A DNA stretch of 51,601 nucleotides from Bacteroidales bacterium (lineage in GTDB: Bacteria > Bacteroidota > Bacteroidia > Bacteroidales > UBA932), in assembly GCA_024398365.1 (NCBI GenBank), contig JAKSJG010000005.1, positions 1 to 51,601 on the forward strand. The letters are read 5' to 3'. Below, piece by piece: positions 32,252 to 40,390 of the stretch; the first letter of the stretch is position 1, and each line of letters starts with the position of its first letter. The position numbers and the translations under genes are program-made. Under the pieces are notes generated by a model that was not told the DNA's origin, searched no databases, and saw only the letters and a list, made by a program, of their open reading frames with translations.

Positions 32252-33244
32252 ATGCAAATTGATTTGAATATCCTGAGCCGGCAACGCAAACCCTTGATGG
32301 GAATTGCTATTTGGCTTATTATCCTCTTCCACCTGTACGAGGATACAAATTATGAAGCGTTGGGCCTATTGTTTGGCCGAGGGGACATAGGAGTGGAAAT
32401 TTTTGGATTCTTGTCCGGCTTTGGGTGTTGGAGCTCCCTCAACAACAATAATTCATACATCACCTTTTATAAAAAAAGGGCACGAAGAATTCTCCCGTCA
32501 TTCTTGATTATTGCTGTTTCTATAGGATTGTTCCGACATTTTATGTATGGTGCCTCCTGGGTTCAGGTAGCTTTAGTCAGTTCCGGACTGTTTCTATTCT
32601 GGGGCGATGTTTCTTTGTGGTTTGCTCCATATATCTGTATCTGTTATCTGTTGTCACCACTTTTGTTTGAAATCAAAAAAATAACTAAAAATAGTTTTGT
32701 ACTCACGTTATTAGGCTGTGTGTTTGCGACTTTGCTGTACTCTAGCTGTAAAGGCCATATCCCAAATTGTGGAATGTGGATACTGCGTCTTCCAATTTTT
32801 TGCCTCGGTTTTGATTTAGGTGATTATGTTTTATCCAAAAACAATCTGTGTAAAGAGGCGAAAACGAAAAATGGACTGCTTTTTTATTTGATAGGACTGA
32901 TTGCTATTGTCGCAATCCTGGCTTTTATATTTACCATTAAAGGATGGCCTGCTCAGAGGTGCTCAATATTTTTCGTCTTATGTATTCCTCTGATGTTAGT
33001 ATTTGCTCATATTTTTGAAATATTGCCGGGCTTTTCCAGATTTTTTCGCACATTCTCGGCGATGACTTTCGAAATATACCTGGCTAACCATATCTGTCGT
33101 TCAATACCCCACAATATCTGTCCGAATGATATGATTTGGGCTATTCTGGTAATTGTGTCAAGCATCTCTCTTGGGGCCCTGGTTTGGTGGATTTCTCAAA
33201 AAATTCTGAGTTGGTCATCTCACCTGACAGGACAGCGGTCATAA
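32252..33244 (+). CDS. Acyltransferase-3 membrane protein (variant motif)
   Basis: This 330-residue AT3-like membrane protein has RKPLMGIAIWLIILFHLYE with Met where the Arg/Lys of R/K-x10-H usually stands. GVEIFGFLSGFGCWSSL and FYKKRARRILPSFLIIAV are clear family blocks, and MTFEIYLANHI is the C-terminal one. The ATG at 32252 has an A-rich leader; the ATG at 32219, overlapping the GT2 gene, would add 11 residues. It is followed by a 52-nt gap, the longest between genes in this part of the locus. Confidence 0.78.
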   Translation: MQIDLNILSRQRKPLMGIAIWLIILFHLYEDTNYEALGLLFGRGDIGVEIFGFLSGFGCWSSLNNNNSYITFYKKRARRILPSFLIIAVSIGLFRHFMYGASWVQVALVSSGLFLFWGDVSLWFAPYICICYLLSPLLFEIKKITKNSFVLTLLGCVFATLLYSSCKGHIPNCGMWILRLPIFCLGFDLGDYVLSKNNLCKEAKTKNGLLFYLIGLIAIVAILAFIFTIKGWPAQRCSIFFVLCIPLMLVFAHIFEILPGFSRFFRTFSAMTFEIYLANHICRSIPHNICPNDMIWAILVIVSSISLGALVWWISQKILSWSSHLTGQRS

Positions 33245-33296
33245 CGATAGTATTTGAAATTTATTCGATAATCCTAAATTAATTGATTGAAAGGGA

Positions 33297-34103
33297 ATGA
33301 TTCCTAAAGTTATTCATTATTGCTGGTTAAGCAGAGACCCGCTTCCCCCGGAGGCTCGGGAGTGTATAAAGTCTTGGGAGAAATATCTGCCGGACTTTAC
33401 AGTCAAGTTGTGGAACACAGATAATTTTGATATCGATTCTGTCCCTTTTGTTAAGGAGGCTGTTGCGGCCAGAAAATGGGCTTTTGCCTGTGATTATATT
33501 CGCTGCTATGCGTTATATACAGAAGGCGGCATATATTTCGATTCTGATGTTCTTGTGCGCAAGAATATGGATTTTGTCCTGCAAAACAGAGCTTTTTCTG
33601 CAATCGAAAGTTACCCTCAACTACTGGAAGAAATTGAAAAAGAGGGATTGATTGATGAAAACGGAGACAAGCGGGACCCTCAATCCTGCATTCACGGATT
33701 GCAAATACAAGCTGCCATTCTCGGATCAGAAAAAGGACATCCATTTTTTAAGGATTGCCTGGATTATTACAATTCAATTCATTTTGATGCTGGAGCTGAT
33801 GGAATTCCGCGTGAGGGCATAATCAGTCCAATCATTATGGCGGGGATAGCGGAGAGATATGGTTTCAAATACCTGAACAAAGAGCAACAACTTGCTGAAG
33901 GATTCAAACTATATTCTGCTGATCTGTTCTGTCCACAGCCATGGATGATGCGGCCGGAAGCCGTGGCTGTTCACTGCTGTAATGCATCCTGGAGAAAGAC
34001 TTTGACCCCTTGGCAGAGACTGATAAATTCGATTAAAACACGCTCTAAATTATTCTTGAATAGTATTGGAAGAAAAGAGCGTGCAATTGAAAGACTGAAA
34101 TAA
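33297..34103 (+). CDS. Glycosyltransferase with DXD sugar-binding region (GT32/OCH1-like)
   Basis: This 268-residue enzyme is of the Gly_transf_sug family. IPKVIHYCWLSRDPLPP opens the domain, and WAFACDYIRCYALYTEGGIYFDSDVLV holds the conserved Asp and the DxD (in two parts: WAFACDYIR, GGIYFDSDVLV). HCCNASWRKTLTPWQR closes it. This pattern is common in capsule loci, where the enzymes transfer hexoses or hexosamines. It is preceded by AAGGGA 1 nt upstream of the ATG and by a gap without a convincing promoter. Confidence 0.87.
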   Translation: MIPKVIHYCWLSRDPLPPEARECIKSWEKYLPDFTVKLWNTDNFDIDSVPFVKEAVAARKWAFACDYIRCYALYTEGGIYFDSDVLVRKNMDFVLQNRAFSAIESYPQLLEEIEKEGLIDENGDKRDPQSCIHGLQIQAAILGSEKGHPFFKDCLDYYNSIHFDAGADGIPREGIISPIIMAGIAERYGFKYLNKEQQLAEGFKLYSADLFCPQPWMMRPEAVAVHCCNASWRKTLTPWQRLINSIKTRSKLFLNSIGRKERAIERLK

Positions 34104-34125
34104 ATCTAATTTATCTGAGTTTATC

Positions 34126-35046
34126 ATGTTATCATTTATAATGCCGGCATATAAAGCCAAGTTTCTCCATGATGCCATTGACAGTATCATTTCACAGACT
34201 ATGTCGGACTGGGAATTGGTAATAGTCGATGATTGCTCCCCTGACGATCTCAAGAGCGTCGTGGACAGTTTTGATGATTCCAGGTTAAGATATTATCGCA
34301 ACAAAAAGAATCTTGGAGGCAGCAATCTTGTCAACCAGTGGAACTACTGCATAACCTTGGCAAAAGGCGATTGGATTGTGCTTGCCGCGGATGATGACAT
34401 ATATGCGCCCACTTTTTGCGAGGACTGTTTTGGACTGATTGAAAAGTATCCGGAAGTAGACCTGATCAGATCAAGAGTGGAGCAGATTGATGAAGAGGGA
34501 AATCACTTGTGGGATGATGGGCATTTATCGGAATTCACCAACAAATATGAGTTCCTTCACGATTGGATAACAGCAAAAGCATTCTCCTGCATAGGGAATT
34601 ATGCATTCCGGCGCAGCTCATTGATGCAGATAGGCGGGTTTATGGATTTCCCCTGTGCTTTCGGTTCAGATATAGCAACGCCGATAGCCCTGTCACTGAA
34701 CGGCGTGGCAAATACAGAAAAGATGCTTTTCAAATTCCGCCAATCGACACAGCATCTTTCAGCCGACACCAGCAGGTTCAAGGAAAAGCTGGCCGGCATT
34801 ACCCAGTTGTCACAATGGCTGAGGGACCTGGATTACGGAGAGCCTGACAATGAAAAGGATGCACGGTTTTATTCAGTCCATTCCAAGCAATACCTTCATG
34901 ACAAATGTGTATATGATTACTTCCATCTGGTTATAAAGTATTTGCCGCTTAGAAAGCTGAATTATTTGAAACTCTGCCCATTGGCATCTACAAAAGATAA
35001 AATGATGATGATTTTGCGGTGGGTCAAACACCGCATACTTGGATGA
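34126..35046 (+). CDS. GT2 family glycosyltransferase
   Basis: This 306-residue GT-A enzyme is paralogous to that at 31284: FIMPAYKAKFLHDAIDSII, VIVDDCSPDDL, VLAADDDIYAP (DxD) and CIGNYAFRRSSL. The order GT2, AT3, hexapeptide transferase here mirrors hexapeptide transferase, GT2, AT3 at 19706-22465. The stop overlaps the start of the AT3 gene (ATGA). The substrate is unknown. Confidence 0.87.
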   Translation: MLSFIMPAYKAKFLHDAIDSIISQTMSDWELVIVDDCSPDDLKSVVDSFDDSRLRYYRNKKNLGGSNLVNQWNYCITLAKGDWIVLAADDDIYAPTFCEDCFGLIEKYPEVDLIRSRVEQIDEEGNHLWDDGHLSEFTNKYEFLHDWITAKAFSCIGNYAFRRSSLMQIGGFMDFPCAFGSDIATPIALSLNGVANTEKMLFKFRQSTQHLSADTSRFKEKLAGITQLSQWLRDLDYGEPDNEKDARFYSVHSKQYLHDKCVYDYFHLVIKYLPLRKLNYLKLCPLASTKDKMMMILRWVKHRILG

Positions 35047-36080
35047 TAGAAGCCAGGCGAAATACAAGTATTGATATTGCGAAGGGCATAGGTATCGTTT
35101 TTGTGGTTTTAGGACACCTTATTGGTAAAACAGGAGACGAGCCATTGCTCCTCACTTACGTGAAAGGCTTTGTATATCAATTTCACATCCCGCTGTTCTT
35201 TTTCTTGTCAGGTTTATTGTTCAAGCCTGATGAAGCCTGGATTCCTTTCCTGAAGAAGAAAATCAAAAGGCTGTATATCCCGTTTGTGATCGCCAATCTT
35301 ATTTTTCTTGGAGTTGACATTCTACTCAGGACCATATGCGGCCATACCATTATTCCGATTGATGAGACCAAGCATGCCATAAAAATTATACTTCAATTAT
35401 CTATAACGCCAATGGGTGGCGCCACTTGGTTTTTGATTGCATTATTCAGAACTGTAATTATATACAAAATACTACAACGATTATTTAAACAAGTCAATGT
35501 AATCGTTCCCATAATATGTCTGGCAATTGCTTACATTGGAACCATGGTTAAAATTGGATATAACGTCGGCCCAACAATGGTCGCTTTATTTTTCTACTGC
35601 CTTGGTGACTTTGCAAAACCGCTTGAAGAGGAATTTGAAAAGGCCGGAACAAAAGTCAAAATACTATTATTTGCCACCTCATTTCTGGTTTTAGCTCTAT
35701 TAAGGCCATATAATCAAATGGACGTGAGTGCCGGATCATATCAAAATGTTTTCCATGCACTCATCGGAAGTCTTAGCGGAATAATTCTAGTATTGACTGC
35801 TTCTAGCCTGATATCAAGAACACTTCCAGCAAGAAACCTCTCCAATTTAGGAACACATACTATGGCTATACTGATTGGGCATTTCGCTTCATTTATAATA
35901 ATTACACTTATCCAAATGGCTGCAACCAATGCCCCAAGAAACGCCATATTATCACATCCATGCTTTGACATTAGCGGTATTTGGTCATTTTTGTACTTGA
36001 TTGCCGGTATCTCATTGCCTCTTTGCGCTATACGGACATGGGCACATATTGCTCAAATCTGTCGGAATAATTCAAATTAA
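35043..36080 (+). CDS. Acyltransferase-3 membrane protein (fucose 4-O-acetylase-like)
   Basis: This 345-residue AT3 protein is the clear paralog of the gene at 21413. It shares SIDIAKGIGIVFVVLGH (K-x10-H), FHIPLFFFLSGLLFK, KKKIKRLYIPFV, MGGATWFLIALFR and SHPCFDISG. The ATG at 35043 overlaps the GT2 stop and is preferred to an upstream in-frame start at 35019. The pair probably acetylates related sugars, or one copy replaced the other in an earlier version of the locus. Confidence 0.86.
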   Translation: MIEARRNTSIDIAKGIGIVFVVLGHLIGKTGDEPLLLTYVKGFVYQFHIPLFFFLSGLLFKPDEAWIPFLKKKIKRLYIPFVIANLIFLGVDILLRTICGHTIIPIDETKHAIKIILQLSITPMGGATWFLIALFRTVIIYKILQRLFKQVNVIVPIICLAIAYIGTMVKIGYNVGPTMVALFFYCLGDFAKPLEEEFEKAGTKVKILLFATSFLVLALLRPYNQMDVSAGSYQNVFHALIGSLSGIILVLTASSLISRTLPARNLSNLGTHTMAILIGHFASFIIITLIQMAATNAPRNAILSHPCFDISGIWSFLYLIAGISLPLCAIRTWAHIAQICRNNSN

Positions 36081-36085
36081 ATTGT

Positions 36086-36565
36086 ATGACAACAAAAGAA
36101 AAAATACTTGAGTGGCTGATTCGTCCGGAAGGTTTCTATATTAAGAGGTACCTGAAATTGCTTCGTGCTGAAGAAAAATTCACCTTTAACCGACCTCACA
36201 AATTACTTGCCTATTGGTATAAGGCTCGCAAGAACAGACTTGGGGCTAAACTCGGGTTCATTATCAGCGCCGGGTGCTTTAATGATGGTCTAAAACTGGA
36301 GCACTATGGATCTGTAATAGTAAATCCCAAGGCGCGAATTGGTAAGAACTGCATTATCCACGGCAATTGCTGCATCGGCAGTGACGGTGGATTCCCCGAT
36401 GACTCTCCTACCATTGGAGACAACGTAGATATTGGCCAGAATGCACAGATTATCGGGGGTATCCATATTGCGGATAATGTCAGAATCGGTGCCGGAGCCG
36501 TTGTTGTCAAAAATATTGATACGGCCGGCGCAACAGTTGTCGGTGTACCCGCACATGAAATTTGA
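36086..36565 (+). CDS. CysE/hexapeptide-type O-acetyltransferase
   Basis: This 159-residue left-handed beta-helix acetyltransferase resembles serine acetyltransferase and capsule O-acetyltransferases. A helical N terminus of about 50 residues is followed by hexapeptide repeats: VIVNPKARIGKNCIIHGNC, PTIGDNVDIGQNAQIIGG, VRIGAGAVVVKNI, and the closing VVGVPAHEI. The His in CIIHGNC is the likely catalytic base. It sits between two AT3 genes, 5 nt after the first and 3 nt before the second. A sugar acetyltransferase is favoured over true CysE because of the location and short N-terminal domain. Confidence 0.85.
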   Translation: MTTKEKILEWLIRPEGFYIKRYLKLLRAEEKFTFNRPHKLLAYWYKARKNRLGAKLGFIISAGCFNDGLKLEHYGSVIVNPKARIGKNCIIHGNCCIGSDGGFPDDSPTIGDNVDIGQNAQIIGGIHIADNVRIGAGAVVVKNIDTAGATVVGVPAHEI

Positions 36566-36568
36566 ATT

Positions 36569-37651
36569 ATGACTAACAGATATTCTTCTATTGAGGTACT
36601 GCGTGTCCTGTCAATGCTGTTCGTTGTATTGTCCCATACTGTAAACTGGGGAATGAATTATAGTGGAGCCGCAGCAGCAGGCATCTCATTTATAAGCGGT
36701 GGAATCAATTCTTATGCAACCCTCGCCCTGACATCCTTCGCCTCATTGGGAGTTATCTGTTTTGTAATGATAAGCAGTTATTTCATATGCCAGAGCAATG
36801 TCCTGCGATTAGACAGAATATTCAAGATATGGTGCGTCACAGCATTCTATTCCGTACTGATAACGACTGTTTTATCATTCTTTTCCAACATCTCAGTTAA
36901 AGATATCATTCTGTCTATCGTACCTGTTGCTACCGATAAATATTGGTTCGTCACCAAATATCTGGCACTGATGATTCTGGCGCCTTTCTTATCATTCATT
37001 GTAAATACACTAAGCAGGAAAGGATTTATTGTTCTGCTAGTCGCTTTTGCAATCATATCCACCACTATAACCTGCGGCATTCCTTATGGCAATGTGGTTT
37101 TTGGAGGTGCATTGTCTGAAGGGACTTTCATTTTCATATTCTTCATCGCTGCATATCTCAGGAAATTCGGTGCTCCATTATGGCTCAAGAATTACTGCGG
37201 AAGGATATTCTGGGCATCAATTGCACTCCAGGTAATTGGAGGAATTGCCCTTAATGTGATTCATGACAGTTCTGCGTGTGTGTACGGCGGTTTCTCTGTC
37301 GGCTATAATGCCTTTTCGCTGGTACCTGCCACCGCTCTGTTCGTATGGTTCTGCAACCATGAATTCAAGGACAACTGCATCTGCCGGTCTTTGGTCAAAC
37401 TTGCGCCATACACATTTGCCGTATATCTCATCCATGACAATCCCGTTATCCGGAGATTGCTCTGGGGAGAATGGATCGATATGGCCAGTTTATGGAACTC
37501 ACCGATTTGGACGCTGTATGCCATTCTGATTCCTGTCGGGATTCTCATAATCTGTTCTGCAATCGACTGGCTCAGGGCAGGACTGTTCAAGCTAATACGT
37601 TTTGACAAACTTGTCGAAAAAGTCAGAGGATATATTATAACAATTTCATAA
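36569..37651 (+). CDS. Acyltransferase-3 membrane protein
   Basis: This 360-residue AT3 protein has SSIEVLRVLSMLFVVLSH (R-x10-H) and about 10 membrane segments. SLGVICFVMISSYFICQS and APYTFAVYLIHDNPVIRR are the second and last family blocks. It is the last AT3 gene and the last AT-rich gene of the variable part; the next gene starts 2 nt after its stop with markedly higher GC. It is probably an O-acyltransferase of the repeat unit. Confidence 0.83.
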   Translation: MTNRYSSIEVLRVLSMLFVVLSHTVNWGMNYSGAAAAGISFISGGINSYATLALTSFASLGVICFVMISSYFICQSNVLRLDRIFKIWCVTAFYSVLITTVLSFFSNISVKDIILSIVPVATDKYWFVTKYLALMILAPFLSFIVNTLSRKGFIVLLVAFAIISTTITCGIPYGNVVFGGALSEGTFIFIFFIAAYLRKFGAPLWLKNYCGRIFWASIALQVIGGIALNVIHDSSACVYGGFSVGYNAFSLVPATALFVWFCNHEFKDNCICRSLVKLAPYTFAVYLIHDNPVIRRLLWGEWIDMASLWNSPIWTLYAILIPVGILIICSAIDWLRAGLFKLIRFDKLVEKVRGYIITIS

Positions 37652-37653
37652 TT

Positions 37654-38571
37654 ATGGCAGTTCCTCTCGTCATAGCCTTCACACCCAATTATTTCGTCCC
37701 AGCGGCAACGACGCTCAAGTCGCTGCTGGACTCGTCTTCAGCCGATGACCGCTATGAGGTGATCTGCCTGGTGAGCGAGGAAATCCCGCAGCGACAGAAG
37801 GATAAGCTTTCCGCACTCTCCGGAGAGCGCATCATATTCCGCTATATCAATCTTGCAGGCAGACTGCAAGGCGTATATGTGGATCCACGCTACAGCGAAG
37901 CGGCATCATTCAGGCTGCTGCTGCCGGAGATACTGCCCGAATATGACAAGGTCCTTTATATAGACTGCGATGTGATAATCCGCAATAATCTTGCGGCACT
38001 TTATCGCGATACGGATCTGGGGGACAATCTTCTGGCCGCAGTATATGAAGCTCCTATAGAGCAGCAGGGCAAGCGCTGGGCGGCTCTCGGGTGCGACCCG
38101 CACAGATATTTCAATTCCGGGTTTCTGATGATGAATCTCCGGCAGATGCGCCTCGAAGGCACATCACGCAAACTGATTGACGGCCTCAAGTCCGACTATC
38201 TGGAGTTCCCTGACCAGGATGTCCTCAACCAGGTCTGTCAGGACCGTGTCCTGGCACTCAAGCCGATATACAACAGCATCAGGACATTCTTCCTGCCGCA
38301 GTACAAGCCTGACTTTCTGAAGCAGTACTCGGAGGCTGACTGGGGCGAAGTACAGAAGCACGGTACTATCCACTATACGGGCGGCAAGCCCTGGAACATC
38401 TTGTCCGTCAAATTCGGAGAATGGTGGAAGACATACCGCAGCCTGCCCGCAGAAATTAAAGCAGAGTGGAAACCTTCCGGAAAGATCAGAATACTGGCAA
38501 GTATATACAGGACAAAGTTGGGAGCCACGGCCATGGAAGCGGCAAGAAGCCTGATACGTAAGATTAAATGA
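37654..38571 (+). CDS. GT8 family glycosyltransferase
   Basis: This 305-residue enzyme belongs to family 8 (LPS galactosyl/glucosyltransferase type). VIAFTPNYFVPAATTLKSLL opens it, VLYIDCDVIIRNNLAALY contains the DxD metal motif, YFNSGFLMMNL follows, and PDQDVLNQV and HYTGGKPWNI are the C-terminal metal-binding and acceptor motifs. Composition returns here to the host-like GC-rich style. It overlaps the next gene by 4 bp. It is probably an alpha-galactosyl or alpha-glucosyl transferase; the specificity is unknown. Confidence 0.9.
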   Translation: MAVPLVIAFTPNYFVPAATTLKSLLDSSSADDRYEVICLVSEEIPQRQKDKLSALSGERIIFRYINLAGRLQGVYVDPRYSEAASFRLLLPEILPEYDKVLYIDCDVIIRNNLAALYRDTDLGDNLLAAVYEAPIEQQGKRWAALGCDPHRYFNSGFLMMNLRQMRLEGTSRKLIDGLKSDYLEFPDQDVLNQVCQDRVLALKPIYNSIRTFFLPQYKPDFLKQYSEADWGEVQKHGTIHYTGGKPWNILSVKFGEWWKTYRSLPAEIKAEWKPSGKIRILASIYRTKLGATAMEAARSLIRKIK

Positions 38572-39428
38572 CAAAGCACGCATATCTCATAATAGCCCAC
38601 AATGAGTGGGGACTGCTGCAGACCTTACTGGACTGCATCGATGATGCGCGCAATGACATATTCGTACACATCGACGCGAAAGTGAAGCAGCTGCCGGAAT
38701 TGAAGGCCTGCAACGCCGGGCTCCAGATCATAGAAGAGAGGATTGACGTACACTGGGGTGACTGGACAGTATGCGAAGCCGAATATGCCTTGTTCAGGGT
38801 TGCGGCAAAGGGAGAATATGCTTATTATCATCTGCTCTCCGGTGTCGATCTGCCATTAAAGTCCCAGGACTGGATCCACGATTTCTGCGCAAGGAACGAA
38901 GGCAAGGAGTTCATAGGCTTTTCGCATTATGACGGACTGGACGAGGAGATAAGGCGGAAGGTGGGCTACCAGCACATCTTTCCAGGGGATTTCAAGAACA
39001 GATCTTCAGTCAAGCGTCTGCTCAGGGCCGCATTCATCAGACTGCAGATGCTTTGCGGATACAGGCGCAACAGAAAGGTGGATTTCCGCAAGGGGACGCA
39101 ATGGGTCAGCGTGACGGACGGATTTGTGCGGGAACTGATCGCCCAAGAATCATACTGTAAGACGCTGTTCAACCATACATTCTGCCCGGACGAGATATAC
39201 AAGCAGACAGTCTGCTGGAACTCACCTTTCAGAGAGAATATCTTCGACCCTGACAACGAAGGCCACGGCTGTATGAGGGCGATCGGCTGGAAAGACGGCC
39301 AACTTTATGATTGGAGCAGGGCTGAAATGGACTATCTTTGCAACTGCGATGCTATGTTTGCCAGAAAGTTCAACAGCAGGGATATGGACTTTATCGGTGA
39401 CATCGTAAAATTTTCCGAAAGAAAATGA
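38568..39428 (+). CDS. GT14-like (core-2/I-branching type) glycosyltransferase
   Basis: This 286-residue Branch-family enzyme is a paralog of the one at 22486: KHAYLIIAHNEWGLLQTLL, IFVHIDAKVKQLPEL, HWGDWTVCEAEYALFR and YYHLLSGVDLPLKSQDWIH, then NHTFCPDEIYKQT with the acidic residue near the C terminus. Its GC-rich composition differs from that of the AT-rich copy, so the two were acquired separately or diverged long ago. It overlaps its neighbours by 4 bp on both sides. Confidence 0.87.
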   Translation: MTKHAYLIIAHNEWGLLQTLLDCIDDARNDIFVHIDAKVKQLPELKACNAGLQIIEERIDVHWGDWTVCEAEYALFRVAAKGEYAYYHLLSGVDLPLKSQDWIHDFCARNEGKEFIGFSHYDGLDEEIRRKVGYQHIFPGDFKNRSSVKRLLRAAFIRLQMLCGYRRNRKVDFRKGTQWVSVTDGFVRELIAQESYCKTLFNHTFCPDEIYKQTVCWNSPFRENIFDPDNEGHGCMRAIGWKDGQLYDWSRAEMDYLCNCDAMFARKFNSRDMDFIGDIVKFSERK

Positions 39429-40390
39429 AAGTCAGCATCATAATGCCGGTCTATAATGCCGCTGCGACACTTCAGCACAGCCTCGGATCTCTGCTGAAGC
39501 AGGACTTCCGTGACTTTGAGATCGTGGCGGTGGATGACTGCTCGTCCGACAATAGCGCTGAGATACTTAAGAGTTTTTGTGACAGGAACGGTATAGCACT
39601 CAATCTGATACGCCACGAGCATAACCGTGGCGTGGCGGCGGCCAGGAACACCGCGCTTGATGCGGCAGCCGGGGAATATATATGCTGGCTTGACGCCGAT
39701 GACGCGCTTGCCGACGGTGCACTGTCCGAGTGGGTGAAGACCGCCGATGACAATCAATGGGAGATCACCGGATGCGAATGGTATATGACCAAGGCAAAGA
39801 GCGAACGGTATATGGCCCAGGCGCCTTTCGACACTCCGGAGCAGGCCCTGAAGAATATGATGGCCGGCGTGATGCGCTGGAACCTGTGGTTGTTCCTCAT
39901 CCGGAGAGAGGCAATCGGCGGCCTGCGCTTCATCGAAGGTCTGAACATGGGAGAGGATATGTCATTCATGTGCCAGCTGATGATGAAAACGGATAATGTC
40001 GGGCTGATAAAAGAAGGTCTATATCACTACTGGCAGAACGAAAAGTCAGTATCCAGAAGCTTCTCTGAGGCCAATATCTCACAGGTGACGGCCAATGTGG
40101 AGCTGATGTCAGAGGCCCTGCGCAAGTCACGATATTCAAGCCTTGGCAATCCATATGTTGACTGGCTCAAACTTAACATAAAGCTCCCGCTGCTTGTCAC
40201 AGGCAGAAAAAGCGATTACCGCCGATGGAGGCAATGGTGGCCTGAATGCAATCAGGCAGCTTCGTCCAACAAGACCCTGCCGGCCAGGACCAGGTTGCTA
40301 CAGATGGCGGCAGCAAAGGGACTCTGGCCTATTGTGTGGCTATATACTTTTCTTTTGAACAAGATTTATTACGGCATCATATACAGATGA
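39425..40390 (+). CDS. GT2 family glycosyltransferase
   Basis: This 321-residue GT-A enzyme has VSIIMPVYNAAATLQHSLGSL, VAVDDCSSDNSAEILK, NRGVAAARNTALDAA and WLDADDALADG (DxD), then GEDMSFMCQLM, the acidic catalytic-base region. These are textbook GT2 capsule features. It overlaps GT14-like and wzy genes by 4 bp each, so this part is a tightly coupled block. The sugar specificity is unknown. Confidence 0.9.
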   Translation: MKVSIIMPVYNAAATLQHSLGSLLKQDFRDFEIVAVDDCSSDNSAEILKSFCDRNGIALNLIRHEHNRGVAAARNTALDAAAGEYICWLDADDALADGALSEWVKTADDNQWEITGCEWYMTKAKSERYMAQAPFDTPEQALKNMMAGVMRWNLWLFLIRREAIGGLRFIEGLNMGEDMSFMCQLMMKTDNVGLIKEGLYHYWQNEKSVSRSFSEANISQVTANVELMSEALRKSRYSSLGNPYVDWLKLNIKLPLLVTGRKSDYRRWRQWWPECNQAASSNKTLPARTRLLQMAAAKGLWPIVWLYTFLLNKIYYGIIYR

